The position numbers and the translations under genes were made by a program. DNA of 64,000 nucleotides, taken from assembly GCF_041053055.1 (NCBI RefSeq), contig NZ_CP163443.1, forward strand, positions 930,001-994,000, written 5' to 3'. The notes under the pieces were generated by a model. The model was not told the DNA's origin. It worked only from the letters and a program-made list of their open reading frames with translations, and made no database searches. The DNA is from Streptomyces sp. R41 (lineage in GTDB: Bacteria; Actinomycetota; Actinomycetes; Streptomycetales; Streptomycetaceae). This document shows, piece by piece, positions 8,692 to 17,713 of this stretch. Within the stretch, counting starts at the first letter, position 1, and each line of letters opens with the position of its first letter.

Positions 8692-11600
8692 GTGACGGTG
8701 TCGCTTCAGCGCATACCCGCACCCCGGCTCGAAGGGCATCCGATCATGGCGCCTATCCTCCAGGTCGTCGAAGTGGACGAGCCTGCCGAGCAGAGGAAGC
8801 CGGGAGCGGTTGCGCCAGCTGCTCCAGCCGCGCTCAGCGCATGCGAGGCGGTCTTCCTGCCCGGAGATCCGGCCAGGGAGGGCCGCGTGGCGTTTTGGCG
8901 GGCGGACGGCGGCGAGCTGCCCGACTGCGATGTGGAGCCAGAGGAGCTCACCGTCGTGCGGCCGCACGGAAACGGGGTCCGGCGGCGGAACGTGACCGCG
9001 GTGCTGCTGCCGATCGCCCAGGCGGTGCCCGTACTCACCCGCGCTCGCGCCATGGTGCAGAGCGCCAACGCCTCCGCCTCCGTCTCCGCCGCGTTGTGGG
9101 GAGCAGGAGCCCTCATCGCGCTCCAACTCGCCGCGCGGGGGCGGCTGCTGCCGGGGCTGAGCCCCGCCGGGTTCGACGCCTGGCGGCTCGGTCCGCTGGA
9201 CGGCGGCGACGTGCGCCGGATCCGCGACCTCGCGGCGGCGATGCCGCCGGAGGCGCGCGCGGTCCCGCTGCCGGGCTCGTCGCCCGTAGCGCTGCCCGCC
9301 GCCGAGCCTCTGCTGCGCGCCTTTCTGGACGCGGTCGCGGACGGCCTGCCGCGCTCCCCGGCGGCGCGCCACCTGACCGCCGGTCCGGCCTTCGCCGCTC
9401 GGATGCCGGTACCCATCCCCGAACAGCGGGAGTGGGCGGCCGAGGTGGCCGCCGGAATGGACGCGGGCGTGCGCGTCTCCCTGCGTCTGGAGGAAGACAG
9501 CGACGCGTGGGGCGGCAGCTGGGACGGCGAAGACTACGGCGGCGCCGGGCCGGAGTTCCGGGCCGTGGTGCAGCTGCACAGCCTCGCCGACCCCACCCTG
9601 GTAGTCGACGCGGCCGAGCTGTGGGCCGGGGATGCAGCCGCCCCGGAGCAGTTCGGCGCCCGTACCCGTATCGACGCGCTGCTGGCGCTGCGCCGCGGCG
9701 CGAAGGCATGGCCGCCGCTGTCGCGCCTGCTCTCCGCCGCCGCGCCCGATGTGCTGCAGCTCGCCGACGACGAGCTGCTGGACCTGCTCGGCGAGGCCGC
9801 GGAGCGGCTGGCCGCCGCCGGAATCCAGGTCCACCTGCCAAAGGGCCTGGCGAAGGAGCTGACCGCGACCGGCCTGCTGGAGCCGCCCCAGCGCAAGAAG
9901 ACGCAGTCGGACCTGGAGACCTTCCTCTCTTCCGGTCAACTCCTTCAATTCAGCTGGCAGTTGGCGTTGGGCGGGGAGCCGCTGACCAAGGAGGAGATGG
10001 ACCGCCTGGTCGAGGCGCACCGCCCGGTGGTGCGCCTGCGCGACCAGTGGGTGGTGGTCGACCAGGCGCTGGTCCGCAAGGTCCGCAAGCAGCGCGGCCG
10101 CGAGCTCACCGCGATCGACGCCCTGGGCGCGGCGCTGACCGGCGAGGTAGAGATCGACGGCAAGTCCGTACCGGTCACCGCGGGCGGCGCCCTGGAGCAG
10201 CTGCGCGCGCGGATCGCCGAGCCGGAGGCGGGCCCGGACGCCGCATCGGTCACCACCAGCCAACCCGCCATGCTCGCAGCTACCCTGCGCGACTACCAGC
10301 TCCGGGGCCTCACCTGGCTGGACCGGATGACCTCCCTCGGTCTGGGCTGCTGTCTCGCCGACGACATGGGCCTCGGCAAGACGATCACCCTGATCTCCCT
10401 CCACCTGCGCCTTCACGAGCGATCGGCCCACGGCCCCACCCTGGTGGTCTGTCCGACGTCTCTGCTCGGCAACTGGGAGCGCGAGGTGCAGCGCTTCGCA
10501 CCCGGCATCGCCGTACGCCGCTTCCACGGCCCGGGCCGCACCCTGGACGACCTCGCGCCGAACGCCTTCGTCCTCACCACGTACGGCACATTGCGTCGCG
10601 ACGCCCAGCGTCTGGCCGACACCGCTGTGCCGTGGGGCCTGCTGGTCGCGGACGAGGCGCAACACGTCAAGAACCCGTACTCGGACACCGCGCGGGCGCT
10701 GCGCACCGTCCCCGCCGCCGGGCGCATCGCTCTGACCGGCACCCCGGTTGAGAACAACCTCTCCGAGCTCTGGGCCCTGCTCGACTGGACGACACCCGGC
10801 CTGCTCGGCACGCTCACTGCCTTCCGCGACCGCTACGCCCGCGCGGTCGAGGCCGACGGCGACCAGGAGACCGCGAACCGCCTCGCCCGCCTGGTGGGCC
10901 CCTTCCTCCTGCGCCGCCGCAAGTCCGACCCCGGCATCGCCCCCGAACTGCCGCCCAAGACCGAGACCGACCAGCCCGTCTCGCTGGCGAAGGAGCAGGC
11001 GTCCCTGTACGAGGCGCTGGTGCGCGAGTCGCTGGCGGCGATCGGCGAGGCGGACGGGATGGCCCGGCGCGGCCTGGTGATGAAGCTGCTCACCGGCCTC
11101 AAGCAGGTCTGCAACCATCCGGCGCAGTACCTGAAGGAGAAGAACGCGAAACTCGCCGGCCGCTCCGGCAAACTGGAGCTGCTCGACGAGCTGCTGGACA
11201 CGATCATGGCTGAGGGCGGCTCGGTGCTCGTCTTCACCCAGTACGTCGAGATGGGCCGGCTGCTGGAGCAGCATCTCGCCGCCCGCGGCACCGCGGCGCA
11301 GTTCCTGCACGGCGGGACGCCGGTGAAGCAGCGCGAAGAGATGGTCGACCGCTTCCAGCGCGGCGAACGGCAGGTCTTCCTGCTCTCCCTCAAAGCCGCT
11401 GGCACCGGCCTCAACCTGACCCGCGCCGGCCACGTCATCCACTTCGACCGCTGGTGGAACCCGGCGGTCGAAGACCAGGCCACCGACCGTGCGTACCGCA
11501 TCGGCCAGACCCAGCCGGTGCAGGTGCACCGGCTGATCGCGGAGGGGACGGTCGAGGATCGGATCGCGGAGATGCTCAAGCAGAAGAAGGGGCTCGCGGA

Positions 11601-11751
11601 CGCCGTGCTCAGTCATGGCGAGGCGGCACTCACCGAACTCTCCGACGCCGAGCTAGCCGAACTGGTAACGATGCGCCACAACGCCACGCCCTGGAGCACG
11701 GCCCGTCAGAGCACCACGCGCCAGAGCACCACGAGGGGAGGCCGCAAGTGA
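8692..11751 (+). CDS. SNF2-family DEAD/DEAH helicase, 1019 aa
   Basis: The N-terminal half (about 45-500) is the SNF2-associated region seen in actinobacterial Rad54/HepA-like ATPases. The motor follows: Walker A DDMGLGKT (about residues 556-563), DEAQH motif II (about 652), TGTPVENNLSELW motif III, then the C-terminal helicase lobe with LLSLKAAGTGLNLT and the QATDRAYRIGQ arginine-finger motif. It probably remodels DNA-protein complexes. The first 40 residues look atypical and the true start may be downstream (MAPILQVVEVDE at 8746 or later). Its stop overlaps the GTG of the SWIM gene (GTGA). This helicase-SWIM pairing is a conserved actinobacterial arrangement. Confidence 0.9.
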   Translation: MTVSLQRIPAPRLEGHPIMAPILQVVEVDEPAEQRKPGAVAPAAPAALSACEAVFLPGDPAREGRVAFWRADGGELPDCDVEPEELTVVRPHGNGVRRRNVTAVLLPIAQAVPVLTRARAMVQSANASASVSAALWGAGALIALQLAARGRLLPGLSPAGFDAWRLGPLDGGDVRRIRDLAAAMPPEARAVPLPGSSPVALPAAEPLLRAFLDAVADGLPRSPAARHLTAGPAFAARMPVPIPEQREWAAEVAAGMDAGVRVSLRLEEDSDAWGGSWDGEDYGGAGPEFRAVVQLHSLADPTLVVDAAELWAGDAAAPEQFGARTRIDALLALRRGAKAWPPLSRLLSAAAPDVLQLADDELLDLLGEAAERLAAAGIQVHLPKGLAKELTATGLLEPPQRKKTQSDLETFLSSGQLLQFSWQLALGGEPLTKEEMDRLVEAHRPVVRLRDQWVVVDQALVRKVRKQRGRELTAIDALGAALTGEVEIDGKSVPVTAGGALEQLRARIAEPEAGPDAASVTTSQPAMLAATLRDYQLRGLTWLDRMTSLGLGCCLADDMGLGKTITLISLHLRLHERSAHGPTLVVCPTSLLGNWEREVQRFAPGIAVRRFHGPGRTLDDLAPNAFVLTTYGTLRRDAQRLADTAVPWGLLVADEAQHVKNPYSDTARALRTVPAAGRIALTGTPVENNLSELWALLDWTTPGLLGTLTAFRDRYARAVEADGDQETANRLARLVGPFLLRRRKSDPGIAPELPPKTETDQPVSLAKEQASLYEALVRESLAAIGEADGMARRGLVMKLLTGLKQVCNHPAQYLKEKNAKLAGRSGKLELLDELLDTIMAEGGSVLVFTQYVEMGRLLEQHLAARGTAAQFLHGGTPVKQREEMVDRFQRGERQVFLLSLKAAGTGLNLTRAGHVIHFDRWWNPAVEDQATDRAYRIGQTQPVQVHRLIAEGTVEDRIAEMLKQKKGLADAVLSHGEAALTELSDAELAELVTMRHNATPWSTARQSTTRQSTTRGGRK

Positions 11752-13253
11752 GCCCGCGCCCGACGAAGCCCAAGCAGCGGGCCCAGGATCAGCTCGCCCG
11801 CACTTTCCCTCCCTTCCCTCCGGCTCCCGGCCGCCGGAGCAGTTTCGTCTCAACCTGGTGGGGCGAGGCGTGGGTGTTGGCGCTGGAGGAGTGCTCACTC
11901 GATTCCGGCCGCCTCACCCGCGGTCGCACCTACGCGCGGCGCGGATCCGTGGGCGAGATGACGGTGGTCCCGGGCCGGATCAGCGCCCCGGTGCAGGGCA
12001 GCAGGCCGCGGCCCTACCGTGTGTCATTGGCGATCCCCGTCCTAGGCGACGCGGAATGGGACCTGCTCCTCGACGCAGTGGCGGCGCGCGCCGGGCACAT
12101 CGCCGCGCTGCTGGACCGCGACATGCCCACCGAGCTGGTGCAGGACGCGCTGGCAGCGGGCGTGCGGCTGCTACCGTCCGCGAACGACCTGGAGCCGTCC
12201 TGCTCCTGCCCCGACTGGGGCTACCCGTGCAAGCACGGCGCCGCGCTGTGCTACCAGGTCGCACGCCTGCTGGACGAGGACCCCTTCGTGCTGCTGCTGA
12301 TGCGCGGCCGCGACGAACAGCAACTGCTGGACGAGCTCGCCCGCCGCAACGCCGCCCACGCGGCATCGGAGGCGGCGGCCTCGGCGTCAGCGTCGGTTCC
12401 GTCCCCGCGCACTCCAACCGCACCGACAGGTACACCGGCCCGGGAGGCCTTCGCGGCGCGCGCCGACCTGCCACCGCTGCCCGGGCCGCCGCCCCTGCCC
12501 GAACGCGCCGGGCGCCCGCCCGTCTTCGCAACGTCCCGGCCCGCCGAACCGGGCATCGATCCGGAGGCGCTGGAGACCCTGGCCGCCGACGCGGCCGAGC
12601 GAGCCCGTCGCCGGCTCGCCGCCGCGCTGGCGGACGACGCACCACTGACTCCGGCTGACCTGACGGAGTGGCAGGATGCTGTGCGCATCGCCGCCGAGCA
12701 CATGCAGATAGAGGTCTTCGCCCGGATCGCCGAGAGCACCGGTCGCCCGCTGTCCGAGCTCGCCCAGGCGGTACGGGCCTGGCGCCACGGCGGCACGGCC
12801 GCACTCGCGGTCCTGGAGGATTCCTGGACCCCGGACCCGTCCGTACTCGCCCGCGCCCGAGCCTCCCTCGCCGAAGACTGGGCGGACGGACGGCCTCCTC
12901 AGCTGCGCGCGTGGCGCAACCGCTGGACCGTCGTCGGCCGCGACCGCCAACTGCGCTACGGCCGCGACGGCCGCTGGTATCCGTACGGGAAGGAGGACGG
13001 CGCCTGGTGGCCCATCGGTCAACCCGACCCTGACCCCGCCACGGCCCTCGCAGCGCTGCTCGTGCTCCAAGATCGCCACTCATCCCCGTCTGGCGCCACC
13101 ACCCGTTCTTCACCGACAGCCCCGCCCCAACGCTCCAGGCCGAGCGGGTACACCGCCACCATGCCGTCGTCGAGCAGGTCATCGCCGACAGCAAGGCCTC
13201 AGCCCTGGCTCACCTGCCCTCGGGACACTTCAGCGCCAACGCCGCATGACTGA
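11748..13253 (+). CDS. SWIM zinc-finger protein, partner of SNF2 helicase (3' end overwritten)
   Basis: The GTG start overlaps the helicase stop (GTGA), giving translational coupling. Residues 40-130 hold the conserved WWGEAWVLALEE region. The SWIM finger CSCPDWGYPCKHGAALCY (CxC...CxH, about residues 151-168) follows and likely binds DNA or protein for the helicase. A Pro/Ala-rich linker and a C-terminal helical domain (ERARRRLAAALA, RIAESTGRPLSELAQAVRAW) come next. Coding that looks native ends near 13,070 (ALLVLQD). The last roughly 60 codons read through an IS1380 remnant in the wrong frame, so the natural C-terminus is missing or altered. The SWIM finger is intact. Confidence 0.8.
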   Translation: MSPRPTKPKQRAQDQLARTFPPFPPAPGRRSSFVSTWWGEAWVLALEECSLDSGRLTRGRTYARRGSVGEMTVVPGRISAPVQGSRPRPYRVSLAIPVLGDAEWDLLLDAVAARAGHIAALLDRDMPTELVQDALAAGVRLLPSANDLEPSCSCPDWGYPCKHGAALCYQVARLLDEDPFVLLLMRGRDEQQLLDELARRNAAHAASEAAASASASVPSPRTPTAPTGTPAREAFAARADLPPLPGPPPLPERAGRPPVFATSRPAEPGIDPEALETLAADAAERARRRLAAALADDAPLTPADLTEWQDAVRIAAEHMQIEVFARIAESTGRPLSELAQAVRAWRHGGTAALAVLEDSWTPDPSVLARARASLAEDWADGRPPQLRAWRNRWTVVGRDRQLRYGRDGRWYPYGKEDGAWWPIGQPDPDPATALAALLVLQDRHSSPSGATTRSSPTAPPQRSRPSGYTATMPSSSRSSPTARPQPWLTCPRDTSAPTPHD

Positions 13254-13270
13254 CGCTGTGGGCGATGGCC
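13075..13270 (+). pseudogene. IS1380-family transposase, C-terminal remnant
   Basis: A frame different from the SWIM ORF reads LIPVWRHHPFFTDSP, HRHHAVVEQVIADSKASALA and HLPSGHFSANAA, then a TGA where family members continue WLTLWAMA. The H-x-x-V-E-Q-x-I-x-D-x-K block carries the last catalytic Glu of IS1380 transposases. It replaces the end of the SWIM gene and runs into the ISL3 remnant. Confidence 0.65.
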
Positions 13271-13563
13271 TACCGCCCCTCCACGCTCACCGAGGACGAC
13301 TACCAGCAGCTCAAGGCGGTGCTGAACGGCTGTCCCGAACTGGCCACCGCGCACCGGCTGGTCCGCGAATTCGGCGACATGCTCACCCATCAGACCGGCG
13401 TCCTGCTGCCCGCCTGGATCGAGGACGCCGTCGAGGCGAACCTGCCCGGACTGACCGGCTTCGCCCGCGGCCTCGCCGCCGTCACCGCTGGACTCGCCCT
13501 CCGCTGGAACTCGGGCGGCACCGAGGGCGCCGTGAATCGCATTACCAAGATCAAAAGGCAGCG
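13265..13563 (+). pseudogene. ISL3-family transposase, C-terminal remnant
   Basis: AYRPSTLTEDDYQQLKAVLN, CPELATAHRLVREFGDML and the ending LRWNSGGTEGAVNRITKIKR are the hallmark C-terminus of ISL3 transposases, where E in SGGTEGAVNRIK is catalytic. Earlier catalytic Asp residues are missing and the usual tail (LYGRAGF..LLRKR) is lost. It is one of a run of nested IS scars between 13.07 and 13.56 kb. Confidence 0.75.
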
Positions 13564-14005
13564 TGTCGATGAGTTGCTTGTGGAGCTGCTGGGCTTGGTC
13601 GGTCACGATTTCCTCTCCAACAGGTCTGCCAGGGCTGCGCACATCGGCAGGCCGGATTCGGGTTCCCGGCAAGCCAACCCTCTCGACGGGCGCCTGCTTC
13701 ACCTACACCTTCTCCCTCGGCGGCGTGCTCGCCGCCGGGCGAATCAGCGACCCGATCCGGGCCTGGCAACTCGTCGTCCTCGCCGTCACGTCCATGGGAC
13801 GTATGCGGAAGGAGCGTCCTGGACGTTCGCCCAGTTCAGAGGCATATTTCCGTACTCCTGGCGCCTGCCCTCCGGAGCCGCTGCACCACAGCAGCGAAGT
13901 ACGGCAGCCACCGCAAGGCCATGCGAGCTTCAGTTGCTTGGCGTCAGCCCCCGAGCGGCCGACATGACGGATCGCTGAGCGTGACAGTGTCGGAGCGGGG
14001 GTCGC
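13564..14005. other. About 440 bp without a confident gene
   Basis: Open frames exist on both strands, but none shows a recognisable domain together with a ribosome site. One minus-strand frame (ending QAPVERVGLPGTRIRPADV) could be a gene fragment. I could not place it. Confidence 0.4.
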
Positions 14006-15739
14006 TCATGTGCATCCGGGGTCGTTTTTCGGCCGCAGGCCCGGCTCACGGACCATCGCGGTGATCTCGGCGGCGGCACGCTCAGCACGGCCTGGGCGGC
14101 GCAGCCGTCGCTCCAGCGGCGGGAAGCCGACACTGCCGACGCGGGCGTCGTCAACATTGGTGCGGCAACGGACGATCAGCTCACCTTGGGGGGTGTAGAC
14201 AGCGCCGATGACATCCGCCCACGGGAGGTGGGCAGTACGCCACAGGCCGCGAACGTGCAGTCCCTTGGAGTCGGCGGTGATCCGCCAGATCATCATCCGG
14301 AGGCAGACGCTCACCCAGTACAAACCACCTACCGACCAGAAGGGCAGCTGCCACCACGTAGGGGAACCCGTGAAGAGCGTCCCCAGCAGCATGATGGCCA
14401 CGACGATCAACGCCGCTCCGACGGAGCGCGCCACCGGACCTGCCTGCCACCGGACCGGTCCGGTAGCAGGGGTCATCGCGGCGAGGGCGTCTTGGACGCG
14501 GGCCTCAGCGGCCCGGCGGTGTGCGGCCGTGCGTGCTGTGCCGGGAGGGTATGCCCCGGGCTTGCCCATGCCGTCGGGAGAACCGTGCCGTATCGGGGAC
14601 GCGGTCCCCTCGACGAGCCACTGCCCGGACTCCGTTGCGCTCGCCAGAATCAACTCACCTCCCTCGCGAGGTGCACCGTAGAGCAGGGCTTGGCGCAGTG
14701 CCGTGCGGGTACCGATGTGGGGCTCGTAACTCAGCACCGGACGCAGGGTGGCGGTGTCGTCGGCGGCGAATATCTCCGTACGCCCCTGATCGTGACGGGT
14801 CAGGACGCGCAGTACCGGGACCGGGGCGCGGTGCAGCGCCACCGCCCGGCGGCGGGAAAGCAGGCCCGAGCCAAGCACGGTGACACCGAGCCCGGCGAGG
14901 ACGAGTGCCAGCGCCTGACGGCCGGTGCGGTCGCCGTAGGGCTCAGTGGCGAGCCGCATCCAATCGCCGTGCATCAGCACCGGCACGCTACTACCGACCC
15001 GATAGCTGCCCTGCGCGTCGAACCTGTGTCGTGTGTTATCGGAGAGGCGGACGGTGACGGTGTAGTCGTCAGTGTTGTAGGCCACGACTCGGGAGTTCTC
15101 CGACGTGGCCGTACGAGCCAGGCGGTCGTCTGCCCGGTCGTCCACGACGACGGTCGTAATCAGGGCACCGGCCACCGCGCACAAGATCGCCCCCACAATG
15201 CCGCGGACCAAGCCCCGGCGCCAAGGGCGGACGTCGTCCGTCGCCGGGGCAGGCACCGTGATGCCGCCGGCCGCGTCGAGCACGAGCGACCGTTGGCGGC
15301 CGCGCGCCCGCAGCCGCGCCACGACGGCCGCCCAGCCCCAGCACAGCCCCGCCACAACGACAGCGTCCGCGAACTTCTCGGCCGGCCCACCCAGCCAAAT
15401 ATCGGGATTGCTCATCCAGATCAGCAGCAACGGAGCGGACACGAGCGCGAGTTCCGGTAGCACAAACAACCACACCAGGTGCGGCAGGAAGAGCATCGAT
15501 CCGGCCGCATCGAGCCAGTCCGCCACACAGGGCGCTGCCACCGTGCACATCGAGTCGGGCGAGAACATCACCGCCGCCATGACCACCGCCACCAGCAGCA
15601 CCACAGCCGGCCCCACCGGCCGCGCCCACGCGGGCACCCGGACGTCCGCCCACCGCCTGGCATCGGCGGACACCCAGGGGCGAGCGGGAACATCCGCATA
15701 CGGCACTGAACTCGTCGTCACCCGCGCATTATTCGTCAC
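14006..15739 (-). CDS. Membrane protein with C-terminal PH-like domain, 577 aa
   Basis: The protein starts at GTG 15739. Hydrophobic helices lie at about residues 43-62 (VGPAVVLLVAVVMAAVMF), 80-112, 122-142, 180-200 (IVGAILCAVAGALITTVVV), 270-290 and 425-470. Extracytoplasmic-like loops lie between them. The last 100 residues (WRITADSKGLHVRGLWRT, LPWADVIGAVYTPQGELIV) look like a bacterial PH domain, with the I-x-x-x-G-L-x-V-R-G-x-x-R-T start followed by a W-x-D-I strand. It is an integral membrane protein of unknown role, intact and monocistronic. A perfect hairpin lies about 100 bp upstream of its start. Confidence 0.75.
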   Translation of the reverse strand: MTNNARVTTSSVPYADVPARPWVSADARRWADVRVPAWARPVGPAVVLLVAVVMAAVMFSPDSMCTVAAPCVADWLDAAGSMLFLPHLVWLFVLPELALVSAPLLLIWMSNPDIWLGGPAEKFADAVVVAGLCWGWAAVVARLRARGRQRSLVLDAAGGITVPAPATDDVRPWRRGLVRGIVGAILCAVAGALITTVVVDDRADDRLARTATSENSRVVAYNTDDYTVTVRLSDNTRHRFDAQGSYRVGSSVPVLMHGDWMRLATEPYGDRTGRQALALVLAGLGVTVLGSGLLSRRRAVALHRAPVPVLRVLTRHDQGRTEIFAADDTATLRPVLSYEPHIGTRTALRQALLYGAPREGGELILASATESGQWLVEGTASPIRHGSPDGMGKPGAYPPGTARTAAHRRAAEARVQDALAAMTPATGPVRWQAGPVARSVGAALIVVAIMLLGTLFTGSPTWWQLPFWSVGGLYWVSVCLRMMIWRITADSKGLHVRGLWRTAHLPWADVIGAVYTPQGELIVRCRTNVDDARVGSVGFPPLERRLRRPGRAERAAAEITAMVREPGLRPKNDPGCT

Positions 15740-16140
15740 GGTTGTATGCCCCCTGCGCCTGGGGCCACCCCGAGTAGTACGCCCGGTGGCGAGCGCCGAT
15801 CGATACTGCCGTTGCTCTCAGTTCCGGTCTCATTCACTGACGGTCGCGAGTGTTCGCGACCGTTCGCCGCTCCCCCGCGCTCCTCACGCGCGGACGGGCG
15901 GCACGTCGGGGGGCTGTCGCCCCAGGACAGCCACACTGGACGAGTCCCGCCCAAGTTGCTTGGGGACAAGGCAGTCTCTGGCCCACGGCGCCCAGAGTCT
16001 TTGTCCACACGTGGGAATGGGCCAGCACAGCGTCCAGTCCTGGGCTCGCTGCGACACAGCTCCGACACAGTGTGTGTATCCGTACCACAAGGGACTGGCT
16101 CCCGCGCAGGTCAGGCGGGGTGCGAGGCTCGATCGGCGCA
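15740..16140. other. 400 bp non-coding stretch between membrane gene and att-like scar, with perfect hairpin
   Basis: I see no gene here. A perfect 10-bp stem with a 4-base loop lies at 15840-15863 (arm ACGGTCGCGA). Near 16050-16070 the octamer CGACACAG occurs twice, 12 bp apart. These could be regulatory or recombinase-arm sites of a lost integrated element. No integrase gene was found next to the att-like site. Confidence 0.5.
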
Positions 16141-16143
16141 ATC

Positions 16144-16185
16144 ACTCCGGAGCCGTGTGCGCAGGTTCGAATCCTGCCGGGGGCA
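16144..16185 (+). other. 3' half of a tRNA-Arg(CCG) gene: probable att-site scar
   Basis: From 16145 the sequence reads as an anticodon loop CTCCGGA (anticodon CCG), the 3' strand of the anticodon stem, a variable region, then T-arm GCAGG-TTCGAAT-CCTGC and the 3' acceptor strand CGGGGGCA. Upstream bases do not pair with any of these stems, so D-arm and 5' acceptor are absent and this is not a functional tRNA. Tyrosine-recombinase elements use exactly this part of tRNA genes as attachment core. I infer an attL/attR of a past integration, with the other end outside the window or lost. Confidence 0.65.
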
Positions 16186-16203
16186 CCCTGTATGAGGTGC
16201 CCA

Positions 16204-16243
16204 AAGACCCCGTCACCAGCGGAAACGCTGAGGCCGGGGTCTT
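16204..16243 (+). terminator. Hairpin terminator after the tRNA 3' half
   Basis: AAGACCCCG (16204-16212) pairs with CGGGGTCTT (16235-16243), enclosing a second small stem (CAGCG-GAAA-CGCTG). Its position about 20 bp after the tRNA end matches the normal tRNA terminator position, so this flank probably belongs to the original tRNA locus. Confidence 0.6.
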
Positions 16244-16421
16244 CGCGTATGTGCAGACGAGTGCAGCCCGAAGCGGCTCCATGTCGGGGTCTGTGGACGA
16301 GGCGTGGACGGGATCTTGGCCCATCGCCGCAGGTCACTGTCGGATTCCGGGGGCAGCCGGCTCACCCTCCCTCCTCAGCCGCCGCGGCGTCGTGCGGTGC
16401 TCGACTGCTTAGATCATCGGC

Positions 16422-17171
16422 ATGACGGACTGGTCTCGGCTCCACCACGCGTACGGCACGGCAGAAGACGTCCCCGGCCTGCTTGACGCAGTGGGTCCTG
16501 ACACGCAGGACCCCGGCTGGAACAAACTCTGGTCCCGACTGTGCCATCAGGGCACCGTCTACTCGGCGAGCTACGCGGCCTTGCCCGCTCTGACCGAGAT
16601 GGCGCGTCAGTGGTCAGCGGTGAACCGGAGGATGGCCCTCTACCTGGCCGGCTCCATTGTGGCCAGCACAGATCAGCCGTACGGCGATGAGGATCCCCAA
16701 GTGACCTACGCCTCCCAGATATCCGACCTGGCGCATCTCACCGAGGAAGCCCTCCAGGACCCGGGACTCTCCGCCAACCCCACGGCTTACGTCGACTTGC
16801 TGGGCACACTGCTGAGTTTCCAGGGCGTCGAGGTCTGGGGCGAGCAGTTCGACGGCCTGAACGACGAGGAGTACGAGGTGCCCTGCCCCACGTGCGGCAC
16901 GGAGAACTTCATAGTCCTCGGCGAGTACGGCTTCTTCTCGACCACAGACAGCATGTACATGAAGTCCTCCACCTCGGCGAGACAGGTGTCGTTGCGACCT
17001 CAGGCCCCCGGAGCCTTGGATGGGCTGGCCCAAAGACTCCACTCCCGCGCACTCGCAGACGGCCAGCCGGACATCGCCCGCAAATTGACCTACGTCTTCG
17101 GTAGCGCGCAGTGCGCCGAGTGCGATGCGGTCTTCAGCGTGGAGGAAGCCGTTGTCGCCCAGTGGGGCTGA
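16422..17171 (+). CDS. Conserved hypothetical protein with paired CxxC zinc-ribbon, 249 aa
   Basis: The N-terminal 110 residues are alpha-helical and HEAT-like (VYSASYAALPALTEMARQWS, MALYLAGSIVAST). A later region has EVPCPTCGTENFIVLGEYGF and, near the C-terminus, SAQCAECDAVFSVEEAVV. The two CxxC pairs form a split zinc ribbon. No signal peptide or membrane segment is present. Similar helical-plus-zinc-ribbon proteins in Streptomyces are often predicted immunity or adaptor proteins, and I cannot assign a function. It sits just inside the tRNA scar and is monocistronic. Confidence 0.65.
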   Translation: MTDWSRLHHAYGTAEDVPGLLDAVGPDTQDPGWNKLWSRLCHQGTVYSASYAALPALTEMARQWSAVNRRMALYLAGSIVASTDQPYGDEDPQVTYASQISDLAHLTEEALQDPGLSANPTAYVDLLGTLLSFQGVEVWGEQFDGLNDEEYEVPCPTCGTENFIVLGEYGFFSTTDSMYMKSSTSARQVSLRPQAPGALDGLAQRLHSRALADGQPDIARKLTYVFGSAQCAECDAVFSVEEAVVAQWG

Positions 17172-17428
17172 TGAGACCGCAACTGCCCACCACCACGAGC
17201 CGTACCGATTGGCGTCATCGCGAGAACAGCACCCTGCGTCGGAGACCATGGACCAGGCATGGGTGGGATCTTGGGGCATGAGACAAATTGAAGCCAGGTA
17301 GGCCTGCTCCTCGCTATCGTCCCGGTCTTGGACCGTGCCGCGGGTGGGGAGCCTGAGCGTTGCTGGGGCCGTCGTGCCGACTTCAGCGGCGGCCCACGGG
17401 CAGATGAAGGACGAGTTGGGGGGATCTC

Positions 17429-17713
17429 GTGGACGTGACCACGCTTGCCGTCGCGCTCATCGGCGTCGGGGGAACGCTGGGCGGAACTCTGGGTGGAGCA
17501 GTGCTTAGCCAGCGCGTCACCCGGGAGCAAACCCAGCGTGCCGATCGTGAACGGGCAGAGGACCGCCACGACCGAGCGCAGGAAGCCAGACGGGATCTCT
17601 ATGCCCGTCTGAACACCACGGCTCGCGCTTACCGGGTCGCTGCCCGAGACGCAGTCCGAGCCCGGCGGTCACGGCCTGAGCCAGCAGTTCAGGCAACGGC
17701 CGCGGCGCTGTGA
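17429..17713 (+). CDS. Short membrane-anchored coiled-coil protein (probably 3'-truncated), 94 aa
   Basis: GTG start with a GGGGGG ribosome site 6 bases upstream. Residues 4-26 form a Gly-rich membrane helix (TLAVALIGVGGTLGGTLGG), followed by a charged coiled coil (REQTQRADRERAEDRHDRAQ). The plan matches common Streptomyces proteins of about 150-170 aa with one N-terminal anchor, and resembles the gene at 38,832-39,299. The ORF ends in an Arg/Ala-rich tail, so the natural C-terminus is probably lost. Its TGA overlaps the GTG of the next ORF. Confidence 0.55.
   Translation: MDVTTLAVALIGVGGTLGGTLGGAVLSQRVTREQTQRADRERAEDRHDRAQEARRDLYARLNTTARAYRVAARDAVRARRSRPEPAVQATAAAL

Noticed and set aside
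8329..11616. A 1,095-residue minus-strand open frame
   Set aside because: Exact antisense of the SNF2 helicase gene; composition is typical of a shadow frame (Gly, Gln, Arg, Val runs).
16100..16190. A complete tRNA gene
   Set aside because: Only the 3' half folds. No matching 5' acceptor, D-arm or 5' anticodon strand exists upstream.
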